This document shows, piece by piece, positions 1 through 5,243 of a DNA stretch of 5,621 nucleotides; positions within the stretch are counted from its first letter, which is position 1, and each line of letters opens with the position of its first letter. The notes under the pieces are model-generated. The model saw only the letters and a program-made list of their open reading frames with translations. It was not told the DNA's origin and did not search any database. Origin of the DNA: Gemmatimonadota bacterium. Lineage in GTDB: Bacteria; Gemmatimonadota; Gemmatimonadetes; Gemmatimonadales; GWC2-71-9. Position numbers and translations under genes: made by a program. The stretch covers positions 3,692-9,312 of the forward strand of contig QHTY01000102.1 of the NCBI GenBank assembly GCA_003220985.1. The letters run 5' to 3'.

Positions 1-380
1 TCGCCCGCCTGATCCTCCGGTAGCGGTTCGCCGAAATGTCCCTCGGCGACACGCTGTAATGCTTGGGAGATGCGGGCGAAGGGCGCGGCCAGCCGGCGAC
101 GATTGTACCAGAACCCAAGACCGAGAACGGCGAGCATCGAGGCGAACAGCACGGTCGACGCCAGGGCCGCCTGGACGGCATCATCGCCGGCTTCGGCGGC
201 GATCTCCGCGGCGGACGGTTCGTGCATCCGATCGAGCCGCTGCGCGAGGATCACCATGGCGGCCTGCGTGGCGCGCGCGCTGCGCCACGTCGCGACCTGG
301 GTGACGAGGCCGACGAGCGCCACGGCAATAAATGTCGCGGCGAAGAGTCGGGTGATGCTTGGAGCCGCTCCCGTCCGCAT
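1..380 (-). CDS. Two-pass membrane sensor protein with HAMP-like linker, probably a histidine kinase (5' part only)
   Basis: The minus strand is open from ATG at 380-378 to the left edge, giving 126 complete codons with no stop. The translation begins MRTGAAPSITRLF. It has a first hydrophobic segment at about residues 11-30, a short extracytoplasmic stretch of about 40 residues (31-72, alanine-rich with acidic residues), and a second hydrophobic segment at about 73-92. A basic stop-transfer motif YNRRRL follows. Residues 99-126 then read as the first HAMP helix and connector (Pro-100, repeated hydrophobics, VAEGHFGEPLPEDQAGE). TM-short sensor-TM-HAMP is the usual front end of sensor histidine kinases, and also occurs in chemoreceptors and cyclases. 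The catalytic part lies beyond the window, so the enzyme class is not proven. ATG 380 is preferred because later starts would remove the first membrane segment. GGAG lies only four bases upstream of it, an unusually short spacing. The gene is divergent from tyrA. Confidence 0.72.
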   Translation of the reverse strand, partial: MRTGAAPSITRLFAATFIAVALVGLVTQVATWRSARATQAAMVILAQRLDRMHEPSAAEIAAEAGDDAVQAALASTVLFASMLAVLGLGFWYNRRRLAAPFARISQALQRVAEGHFGEPLPEDQAG

Positions 381-417
381 GGGGCTCCATAATATGCGAG
401 CGCCGTGTACCTTCCAA
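381..417 (-). promoter_or_regulatory. Candidate sigma70-type promoter for the minus-strand sensor gene
   Basis: Read on the minus strand, TTGGAA (417-412, 4 of 6 to the -35 consensus) is followed after exactly 17 bases by TATTAT (394-389, 5 of 6 to the -10). Transcription would start near 382, one to three bases before the ATG at 380, so the message would be leaderless or nearly so. The match was found by eye and is not proof. The AT-rich core CATAATATG is nearly palindromic and also offers CATAAT (388-393) to the plus strand, but no acceptable -35 is seen for that direction. Confidence 0.4.
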
Positions 418-420
418 GCC

Positions 421-1287
421 GTGCGACCCCAGACCCTCGGCCTGATCGGGCTTGGCGCGATTGGCGGATCGATTGCCCGGCAGGTCAAACAGCCGGGACG
501 CGGGGGCGGCATCGCCGTGGTGGGGTGGTCGCCGGAGCCCGCCGAGCGCGCCCTGGCCGCGCAGGAGGGAGCACTCGACGATGCGCCCGCCCGCGCCACC
601 GACGTCGCGCGTCTCGCTGATCTCCTTATCCTCGCCGCCCCGCCCACAGCGAACCTCGCGCAACTCGCGGCGCTGATCCCGCATCTCAAGCCCGCATCCC
701 TGATCACCGACGTCGGGTCTGTCAAACGCGGCATCGTCGCGCGCGCCGAGCGACTCGGGGTCGCGCAACGATTCGCCGGCAGCCATCCCTTGGCGGGCAC
801 GCATCGCCACGGGTTTGCAGCGGCACACGCCGATCTGTTTCGCGGCGCGGTTGTCTATGTGACGCCCTGTCAGGACGGCGCCGACGCGGCGCGCGAGATC
901 GCGCATTTCTGGGAAGACGTGCTGGAAGCTGAGCCCGTGATGCTCGATGCCGCGCGGCACGATGCGCAGCTCGCCGCGACGAGTCACGTCCCGCAGGTGA
1001 TCGCCTCGCTGCTCGGGGACTTCCTCGCACGGCATGCGCCGGCGGGCTCGACGTTCGGAACGGGGGCTCAAGACACCACGCGGCTTGCCGCGAGCGAGCC
1101 TGCGCTCTGGACCGAGATCCTCTTGATGAACCGCGACGAAATCCTGCCGGCGCTGCGCGCCCTGGAGGAATCACTCGGCACCGTCGAGCGGGCGCTCGAG
1201 GTCGGCGACGCAAGCGCCCTGTCGGCGTGGCTGGCCCGGGCAGCGGCCTGGCGGCGACGGATCGGCGGGGGCGGGAGTGGCCTCTAA
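421..1287 (+). CDS. tyrA: Prephenate dehydrogenase (TyrA family)
   Basis: This enzyme oxidatively decarboxylates prephenate (or arogenate) in the cytoplasm on the route to tyrosine. With GTG 421 as start the protein has 288 residues, the usual size for a stand-alone TyrA without chorismate mutase or ACT domain. The N-terminal Rossmann fold opens with LGLIGLGAIGGSIA (nucleotide-binding GxGxxG at residues 10-15). TDVGSVK is at 96-102 and SHPLAGT, with the expected catalytic His-122, at 121-127. The C-terminal helical domain has RHDAQLAATSHVPQ (179-192) and GAQDTTRLAASEP (215-227), both typical of the family. GTG 421 places the first beta strand about five residues from the start, as is normal. 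ATG 394 is in frame and would add nine unconserved residues. Neither has a good Shine-Dalgarno sequence. The stop overlaps aroA by 11 bp. At the end of beta strand 2 the usual NAD-selecting Asp appears to be Ser-37 (VVGWSPEP), so cofactor preference is open. Confidence 0.92.
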   Translation: MRPQTLGLIGLGAIGGSIARQVKQPGRGGGIAVVGWSPEPAERALAAQEGALDDAPARATDVARLADLLILAAPPTANLAQLAALIPHLKPASLITDVGSVKRGIVARAERLGVAQRFAGSHPLAGTHRHGFAAAHADLFRGAVVYVTPCQDGADAAREIAHFWEDVLEAEPVMLDAARHDAQLAATSHVPQVIASLLGDFLARHAPAGSTFGTGAQDTTRLAASEPALWTEILLMNRDEILPALRALEESLGTVERALEVGDASALSAWLARAAAWRRRIGGGGSGL

Positions 1288-2536
1288 GCCGCAGCGCATC
1301 GCCGGCGTCGTTCGGCCGCCGGGCGACAAGAGCATCTCGCACCGCGTGCTCATGATGGCGGCGCTCGCGCGCGGCACGAGCGAGATCGCGGGCTTGCTGA
1401 CGGGCGACGACGTGAAGAGCAGCGCGCGCGTGCTGCGCCAGTTGGGCGCGGACATCTCTCGGATCCAGGAGTCGGGAGTCAGGATTTCCGGCTCCCGGCT
1501 CCTCGCTCCTGGCTCCCGTTTGAACTGCGGGAACTCAGGAACTACAGCGCGACTCGTCCTTGGGGTTTTAGCCGGCCAGAAGTTCCGCGCTACCTTGACC
1601 GGCGATGCGTCATTACGGCGCCGCCCGATGCGGCGGGTAACAGTGCCGCTCAAGCAGATGGGTGCGGATATAAAGGAAAAGGGCGACGGGTTACCGCTCA
1701 CAATCCGGGGCGGCACGTTGCGCGGGCTCACCTACACGAGCCCCGTGGCCAGCGCGCAGGTCAAGAGTGCGCTGCTCTTTGCAGGGCTCACCGGGAGGGT
1801 GCCGGTCACCATTCGGGAGCCGTATCGCTCGCGCGATCATACCGAGCGTCTGCTCGCTCATCTGGGGCTGGAGATTCACGAGCGTGACGGTGCCATCAGT
1901 TATCAGCCATCTGCCGGCAGCATTCCAGCGTTCCAGATCGCCGTGCCCGCAGATCCGTCGTCCGCCGCATTTCTCATCGCGGCGGCGATTCTTGCGCAGG
2001 AAGGCGAGCTCGTGGTCGAAAACGTCGGCGTCAATCCGACACGAACCGGATTCATTGTGGTCCTCGAGCGCATGGGTGCGCATGTCGAGCGCGTCAACCT
2101 CCGCGATGCAGGGGGAGAGCCTGTCGCCGATCTCCTCGTGCGACCGGCGCAGCTCCGCGGGACTGAGGTGACCGCGCGCGAGATCCCGACACTGGTCGAT
2201 GAAGTGCCGATACTCGCCGTGCTGGCGAGCCGCGCGCGCGGAGAAACAGTCTTCCGTGAAGTGGGCGAGCTCCGAGTCAAAGAGAGCAATCGACTGGAGC
2301 TCATCGCCGCGAACCTACGGGCCATGGGAACGCGCGCCGAAGCGCGGGGGAATGATCTGTTCGTCGAAGGCAACGAGAAGCCTCCGCGGGGGCGCGTCAC
2401 GACCGCGTCGGATCACCGCCTCGCCATGGCCTTCGCGGTGCTCGGCACGGTGGGAAGCGCGGATGTGCAGCTCTCCAAATCGGTGGCCATCAGCTATCCC
2501 AATTTCTTTCGGGATCTGAAGCGGTGCTTCGCATAA
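1277..2536 (+). CDS. aroA: 3-phosphoshikimate 1-carboxyvinyltransferase (EPSP synthase)
   Basis: The enzyme joins phosphoenolpyruvate to shikimate-3-phosphate, the sixth step of the shikimate pathway to chorismate, in the cytoplasm. The protein has 419 residues, near the family norm. Visible motifs in order are PPGDKSISHR (14-23, Lys-18 at the active site), NCGNSGTTARL (83-93), DASLRRRPM (110-118), SAQVKSALL (159-167), RSRDHTERL (184-192), NPTRTGF (253-259), TLVDEVPILA (305-314, Asp-308 as the expected catalytic acid), LRVKESNRL (332-340) and ASDHRLAMAF (377-386). GDKS, SAQVK, RDHTE and NPTR together match the class II EPSP synthase signature. However, the glycine that is alanine in the tolerant CP4 enzyme is retained (GNSGTT). 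The start is GTG 1277, preceded by a G-rich run and overlapping the tyrA stop; the stop overlaps cmk by 13 bp. Residues 64-81 are encoded by a repetitive inverted-repeat segment, followed by codons unlike the rest of the gene. Confidence 0.97.
   Translation: MASKPQRIAGVVRPPGDKSISHRVLMMAALARGTSEIAGLLTGDDVKSSARVLRQLGADISRIQESGVRISGSRLLAPGSRLNCGNSGTTARLVLGVLAGQKFRATLTGDASLRRRPMRRVTVPLKQMGADIKEKGDGLPLTIRGGTLRGLTYTSPVASAQVKSALLFAGLTGRVPVTIREPYRSRDHTERLLAHLGLEIHERDGAISYQPSAGSIPAFQIAVPADPSSAAFLIAAAILAQEGELVVENVGVNPTRTGFIVVLERMGAHVERVNLRDAGGEPVADLLVRPAQLRGTEVTAREIPTLVDEVPILAVLASRARGETVFREVGELRVKESNRLELIAANLRAMGTRAEARGNDLFVEGNEKPPRGRVTTASDHRLAMAFAVLGTVGSADVQLSKSVAISYPNFFRDLKRCFA
1467..1517 (+). repeat. 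Heptad-based inverted repeat embedded in aroA
   Basis: Two copies of a GGGAGTC-like heptad (AGGAGTC 1467-1473, GGGAGTC 1474-1480) are followed by four copies of its approximate complement (GGCTCCC 1490, GGCTCCT 1497, CGCTCCT 1504, GGCTCCC 1511). Positions 1467-1480 can pair with 1490-1503 over 14 consecutive positions, including two G-U wobbles in RNA, leaving a nine-base loop. It is translated in frame as roughly QESGVRISGSRLLAPGSR, in the variable stretch just before the conserved GNSGTT motif, and does not appear to lengthen the protein. Whether it is a mobile intergenic-type repeat that settled in a tolerant loop, or chance, cannot be decided from one copy. Confidence 0.7.
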
Positions 2537-3252
2537 TCGCGATCGATGGGCCGGCGGCGTCCGGAAAGAGCTCGACGGCCGGTCTGGTCGCGGAGCGACT
2601 TGGCTGGGCGCACCTCGATTCAGGGGCGCTCTATCGCGCCTTGACCCTCGCGGCGCTCGACAACATCGGGGACGCGGGACGGGGGACCCTAAAGGGCATG
2701 GGGAGGGAAGGGTGGTCGGGTCCACGAATTGTTGCCCTGGCCGAGCAGCTCCCGGTCCGCCTCGTCCTCCTGGATGACGTATTTCGGCCCGAAGTAGCCG
2801 GCGTGGACGTCGAGGAGGCGATCCGGAGTGATCGCGTGACGCGTCATGTCTCGGGGCTCGCCGCCATCCCCGAGGTTCGGGCCTGGGTAAACGCACGGCA
2901 GCGGATGGCGGTGGAGGGTCTGGAGGTTGGTGGAGGATCTGGCGGCGTGGTCGTGGATGGTCGCGATATCGGGACGGTCGTCTTTCCAGAGGCGCCACTG
3001 AAGATTTTTTTGACGGCCACAGCCGATGAGCGTGCCCGGCGGCGGCTCTCGCAGCGCGGTCAAACAGTGGACGGCGAGTTGGTACGGCGGGAGAGTCAGG
3101 CCTTGGCGGCCCGGGATGCGGCAGATTCCAACCGGCCGATCGCCCCCCTCAAGCCGGCTCCGGACGCGGTTTTGCTCGATACGACGGCCCTGACGCTGGA
3201 GCAGCAGGTGGCCCGCGTCGTTGAACTGGCGCGGGGCCGGTTCCCTGGGTAG
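2524..3252 (+). CDS. cmk: Cytidylate kinase (CMP/dCMP kinase)
   Basis: The enzyme phosphorylates CMP and dCMP with ATP in the cytoplasm, feeding CTP and dCTP pools. The protein has 242 residues, slightly longer than the roughly 220-230 typical of the bacterial family. IAIDGPAASGKSS (5-17) holds the Walker A loop with Lys-15. LDSGALYRALTLAAL (31-45) is the usual LDTGAMYR motif with Ser for Thr. The CMP-binding insert is at about 84-128 (VDVEEAIRSDRVTRHVSGLA, then VRAWVNARQR). DGRDIGTVVFP (145-155), KIFLTATADERARRR (160-174), ARDAADSNR (196-204) and APLKPAPDAVLLDTT (207-221) complete the fold. GTG 2524 is the natural start because the P-loop strand follows directly; it overlaps the end of aroA by 13 bp, so translation is probably coupled. 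Residues 47-68 are rich in Gly and Arg, encoded by a G-run-rich stretch, and 134-141 is a glycine-rich loop; these account for most of the extra length. Confidence 0.96.
   Translation: MLRIIAIDGPAASGKSSTAGLVAERLGWAHLDSGALYRALTLAALDNIGDAGRGTLKGMGREGWSGPRIVALAEQLPVRLVLLDDVFRPEVAGVDVEEAIRSDRVTRHVSGLAAIPEVRAWVNARQRMAVEGLEVGGGSGGVVVDGRDIGTVVFPEAPLKIFLTATADERARRRLSQRGQTVDGELVRRESQALAARDAADSNRPIAPLKPAPDAVLLDTTALTLEQQVARVVELARGRFPG
2694..2712 (+). other. Predicted G-quadruplex motif inside cmk
   Basis: Four G-runs (2694-2696, 2700-2703, 2705-2707, 2710-2712) are separated by loops of three, one and two bases, which fits the standard G3+N1-7 pattern on the coding strand. Additional runs lie just upstream (2668-2671, 2676-2678, 2681-2685). 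The motif would form in the mRNA. It falls in the poorly conserved Gly/Arg-rich part of Cmk, so it may simply reflect high GC content. Confidence 0.5.
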
Positions 3253-3266
3253 GTTTCCGCCCGTAA

Positions 3267-3272
3267 TTGACA
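3267..3272 (+). promoter_or_regulatory. Possible -35 element upstream of rpsA
   Basis: TTGACA matches the -35 consensus exactly, about 85 bp before the S1 reading frame. No acceptable -10 hexamer is seen 16-19 bases downstream (the region reads GGCAAACACT), so a separate rpsA promoter is only a possibility. Read-through from the upstream cluster is equally likely. Confidence 0.2.
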
Positions 3273-3285
3273 GGCTAAAGCCTGT
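3270..3285 (+). repeat. Perfect hairpin just after cmk
   Basis: ACAGGC (3270-3275) and GCCTGT (3280-3285) are exact complements around a TAAA loop, 17 bp downstream of the cmk stop. There is no T-run after it, so it is not a convincing intrinsic terminator. It overlaps a perfect TTGACA (3267-3272). It may be a REP-like unit, a processing site or part of the rpsA leader. Confidence 0.6.
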
Positions 3286-3298
3286 GCTCGGCAAACAC

Positions 3299-3313
3299 TG
3301 TCCTGAAAGGACA
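3299..3313 (+). promoter_or_regulatory. Hairpin enclosing the only good Shine-Dalgarno sequence before rpsA
   Basis: TGTCCT (3299-3304) pairs exactly with AGGACA (3308-3313) around a GAA loop. The purine run AAAGGA (3306-3311) lies six bases before ATG 3318 and is partly inside the stem, so folding would hide the ribosome-binding site. The rpsA leader of E. coli is known to be structured and to carry autoregulation by S1. Similar control here is an inference from position and structure only. Confidence 0.5.
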
Positions 3314-3317
3314 TTGA

Positions 3318-3341
3318 ATGACGAGGCACCCCCAAACCTAA
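3318..3341 (+). CDS. Seven-codon upstream reading frame, or out-of-frame true start of rpsA
   Basis: ATG 3318 has the best ribosome-binding site of the window (AAAGGA, six-base spacing) but reads only MTRHPQT before TAA at 3339-3341. The S1 frame has no comparable start. If one C of the C5 run 3329-3333 is removed, the frame continues as MTRHPKPKTEPVYRM into S1, a natural-looking N-terminus. This may therefore be a leader peptide, a sequencing or mutational indel, or a +1 frameshift site (CCC-C is a known slippery context for proline tRNA). Confidence 0.4.
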   Translation: MTRHPQT

Positions 3342-3351
3342 AACCGAACCG

Positions 3352-5097
3352 GTGTACCGAATGCTCGTAGAAGCACGCGATGTAGAAGAGTTCGAAGAAG
3401 ATCTACCCACCCGCAAAGCACCCCGCCCGCAACTCCGCGTCCGTTCCGGTCTCGACGAGGAATACTCCGCCGACGAGATCGCGAAAATGACTCAGCTGTA
3501 CGAGGGGACGCTGTCGAATATCGAAGAAGGCGAAATCGTCAAATCCAAAGTGCTGCGCGTGACCGACACCGCCGTCATTCTGGACGTCGGGTTCAAGTCG
3601 GAAGGCGCGGTGGCGATCGATGAATTCAAGGATCCGAAGAGTCTGAAGGAAGGCGACGAGATCGAGGTCTTCCTCGAGCACCTCGAAGACCAGGAAGGTG
3701 CCGTCGTCCTGTCGAAGAAGAAAGCCGACTTCATGCGCGTCTGGGAACGGATCCGCGAGGCGCACGAGAAGGACGAGGGGGTCACCGGCACCCTCGTCAA
3801 GAAGATCAAGGGCGGCGTGGTCGTGGACCTGATGGGCGTCGACGCATTTCTTCCCGGCAGCCAGATCGCGCTGCGGCGCGTCCCCAACATCGACGAGCTC
3901 CTCGGCCAGAGCTTCGAGTTCAAGATCATCAAGCTGAACAAGCGCCGCCGTAACATCGTCGTCTCGCGCCGCGTGCTGCTCGAGGCCGAGCGCAAGACGA
4001 AGCGCGACGTGTTGATGAAGGAGCTGTCGGTCAATCAGGTGCGGAAGGGTGTCGTCAAGAACATCACCGACTTCGGCGCCTTCATCGATCTGGGTGGCGT
4101 GGACGGCCTGCTGCACATCACGGACATGAGCTACGGTCGCGTGTCGCACCCGTCTGAGATGGTGCAGATCGGTCAGGAGCTCGAGGTCAAAGTCCTCGAT
4201 ATCGACTGGGAACGCGAGCGCATCTCGCTCGGCCTGAAGCAGCTGCAACCCTATCCGTGGCAGAACGTCGCGGCGAAGTATCCGGTTGGAACACGCGTGC
4301 AGGGGAAGGTCGTCTCGATCACGAACTACGGCGCCTTCGTCGAGCTCGAGCCGGGGATCGAGGGCCTCGTCCACATCTCCGAGATGAGTTGGACGCGAAA
4401 CGTGCGGCATCCCTCGAAGCTCGTGTCGATCGGCGAGTCGATTGAAGCCGTCGTTTTGAAAGTGGACGAGACCGAAGAAAAGGTCTCGCTCGGCATGAAG
4501 CAGACCGAGCAGGATCCGTGGATGGCGCTGCCGCAGAAGTATCCGGTGGGCACGCGACTGCGGGGGAAGGTCCGCAACCTGACGTCGTTCGGCGCGTTCG
4601 TCGAAATCGAGCCCGGCATCGACGGCCTGATCCACATCTCCGACATGTCGTGGACCAAGCGGGTCCAGCATCCGTCGGAAGTCGTGAAGAAAGGCGACGA
4701 GGTCGACGTGTTGATTTTGAACGTCGACGCCGAGAACAAGCGGATCTCGCTCGGATTGAAACAGGCGCAGGAGGATCCGTGGCTCCGCATCGGTGAGACG
4801 TACCCCGTCGGCACAGAGCTCCGCGGCCGGGTGATGCGGTTGATGGACAAGGGCGTCGTCGTGGATCTCGGCAGCGACATCGAGGGATTTGTGCCGATGT
4901 CACAGCTCGGGATTCCTGACATTCAGCAGCCGGGCGACGCCGTTAAGGAAGGACAAGCGGTGGAGTTGAAGGTGCTGGAAGTGGATCCCATCCACCATCG
5001 CATCGTCCTCGCAGCCACGGGATTCCCGAAAGACGACATCATTCCGGTTCCCGCGCCGGCTCCGGTTAGTGACGAGACGCCGAAGGTAGACGCCTAA
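3352..5097 (+). CDS. rpsA: 30S ribosomal protein S1, six S1 domains
   Basis: S1 binds mRNA through OB-fold S1 domains on the 30S subunit and helps initiate translation of structured or weak-Shine-Dalgarno messages. The 581-residue product is the size of E. coli S1. S1 domains lie at about 59-124, 142-207, 227-297, 312-384, 399-471 and 486-556. The first two are divergent ribosome-facing types. Domains 3-5 are close copies with signatures FGAFIDLGGVDGLLHITDMS, YGAFVELEPGIEGLVHISEM and FGAFVEIEPGIDGLIHISDM, each ending in ISLGLKQ or VSLGMKQ, with PW motifs in the linkers. Domains 4 and 5 remain similar at DNA level, offset by 261 bp (4276 and 4537). The N-terminus is acidic and the C-terminal tail Pro-rich. 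The start is uncertain: GTG 3352 and ATG 3361 are in frame, both without Shine-Dalgarno. The well-placed ATG 3318 is one base out of frame. Linkage to cmk is conserved in many bacteria. Confidence 0.96.
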   Translation: MYRMLVEARDVEEFEEDLPTRKAPRPQLRVRSGLDEEYSADEIAKMTQLYEGTLSNIEEGEIVKSKVLRVTDTAVILDVGFKSEGAVAIDEFKDPKSLKEGDEIEVFLEHLEDQEGAVVLSKKKADFMRVWERIREAHEKDEGVTGTLVKKIKGGVVVDLMGVDAFLPGSQIALRRVPNIDELLGQSFEFKIIKLNKRRRNIVVSRRVLLEAERKTKRDVLMKELSVNQVRKGVVKNITDFGAFIDLGGVDGLLHITDMSYGRVSHPSEMVQIGQELEVKVLDIDWERERISLGLKQLQPYPWQNVAAKYPVGTRVQGKVVSITNYGAFVELEPGIEGLVHISEMSWTRNVRHPSKLVSIGESIEAVVLKVDETEEKVSLGMKQTEQDPWMALPQKYPVGTRLRGKVRNLTSFGAFVEIEPGIDGLIHISDMSWTKRVQHPSEVVKKGDEVDVLILNVDAENKRISLGLKQAQEDPWLRIGETYPVGTELRGRVMRLMDKGVVVDLGSDIEGFVPMSQLGIPDIQQPGDAVKEGQAVELKVLEVDPIHHRIVLAATGFPKDDIIPVPAPAPVSDETPKVDA

Positions 5098-5100
5098 GCC

Positions 5101-5225
5101 GAGACGCTAAGAGGCTGAGGGGCCGTGAGGCGATAGGGGCGAGGAAAGTCTTCCTCGCCCCTTCTAACTCATAGCCCCTCGGCCTCTCGGCCTCTGGGGC
5201 GTCTCCCTTACAGACTCGGCGTCTC
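5101..5225 (+). repeat. Large octad-based inverted repeat after rpsA, possible terminator
   Basis: Purine-rich octads on the left (GAGACGCT 5101, AAGAGGCT 5109, GAGGGGCC 5117) are mirrored by pyrimidine-rich ones on the right (two CGGCCTCT copies at 5180 and 5188; GCGTCTC at 5199 and 5219). Pairing is nested: 5136-5146 with 5151-5161 (11 bp perfect, AGTC loop), 5125-5129 with 5168-5172, 5111-5123 with 5174-5186 (one G-U), and 5101-5107 with 5199-5205. Related GAGACGCC and TAGACGCC copies already occur in the last codons of rpsA (5074-5081, 5087-5094). The inner stem could stop transcription, but only TTCT follows, so it is at best a weak intrinsic terminator. It otherwise fills the gap between the two genes. 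Confidence 0.75.
5136..5161 (+). terminator. Inner perfect hairpin, candidate rpsA terminator
   Basis: GGGGCGAGGAA pairs exactly with TTCCTCGCCCC around AGTC, 38 bp after the rpsA stop. Strong GC stem, no U-tract. It would fold in either transcription direction. Termination or 3'-end protection of the rpsA message is plausible from position only. Confidence 0.45.
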
Positions 5226-5235
5226 CGCCTAGATT
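5207..5235 (+). promoter_or_regulatory. Candidate promoter for the carboxyltransferase gene
   Basis: CTTACA (5207-5212, 4 of 6) and TAGATT (5230-5235, 4 of 6) are separated by exactly 17 bases. A start of transcription near 5241 would fall about three bases before ATG 5244, giving a leaderless message. This agrees with the absence of a Shine-Dalgarno sequence before that ATG. The -35 overlaps the right arm of the inverted repeat. Confidence 0.4.
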
Positions 5236-5243
5236 CCCGAACC

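Noticed and set aside
70..420. Upstream extension of the tyrA frame to 70
   Set aside because: The extra residues are Ala/Arg-rich, antisense to the sensor gene, and TyrA proteins begin just before the GxGxxG strand.
181..1071. Minus-strand open frame of 296 codons crossing the sensor gene and tyrA
   Set aside because: It overlaps two genes with clear family motifs, in a high-GC region where antisense frames stay open by chance; the translation resembles no protein.
3267..3297. Complete sigma70 promoter before rpsA
   Set aside because: TTGACA is perfect but no -10-like hexamer occurs at suitable spacing, and the -35 overlaps the hairpin.
4276..4620. Tandem duplication within rpsA as a recent event
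   Set aside because: The 261-bp offset similarity is expected from S1 domains 4 and 5, which are alike in all bacteria; no identical long tract is seen.
3403..4671. Long minus-strand open frame (422 codons) opposite rpsA
   Set aside because: It mirrors the S1 codons; the product is a low-complexity Asp/Leu/Val/His-rich sequence with no domain, and its repeats are just the S1 repeats read backwards.
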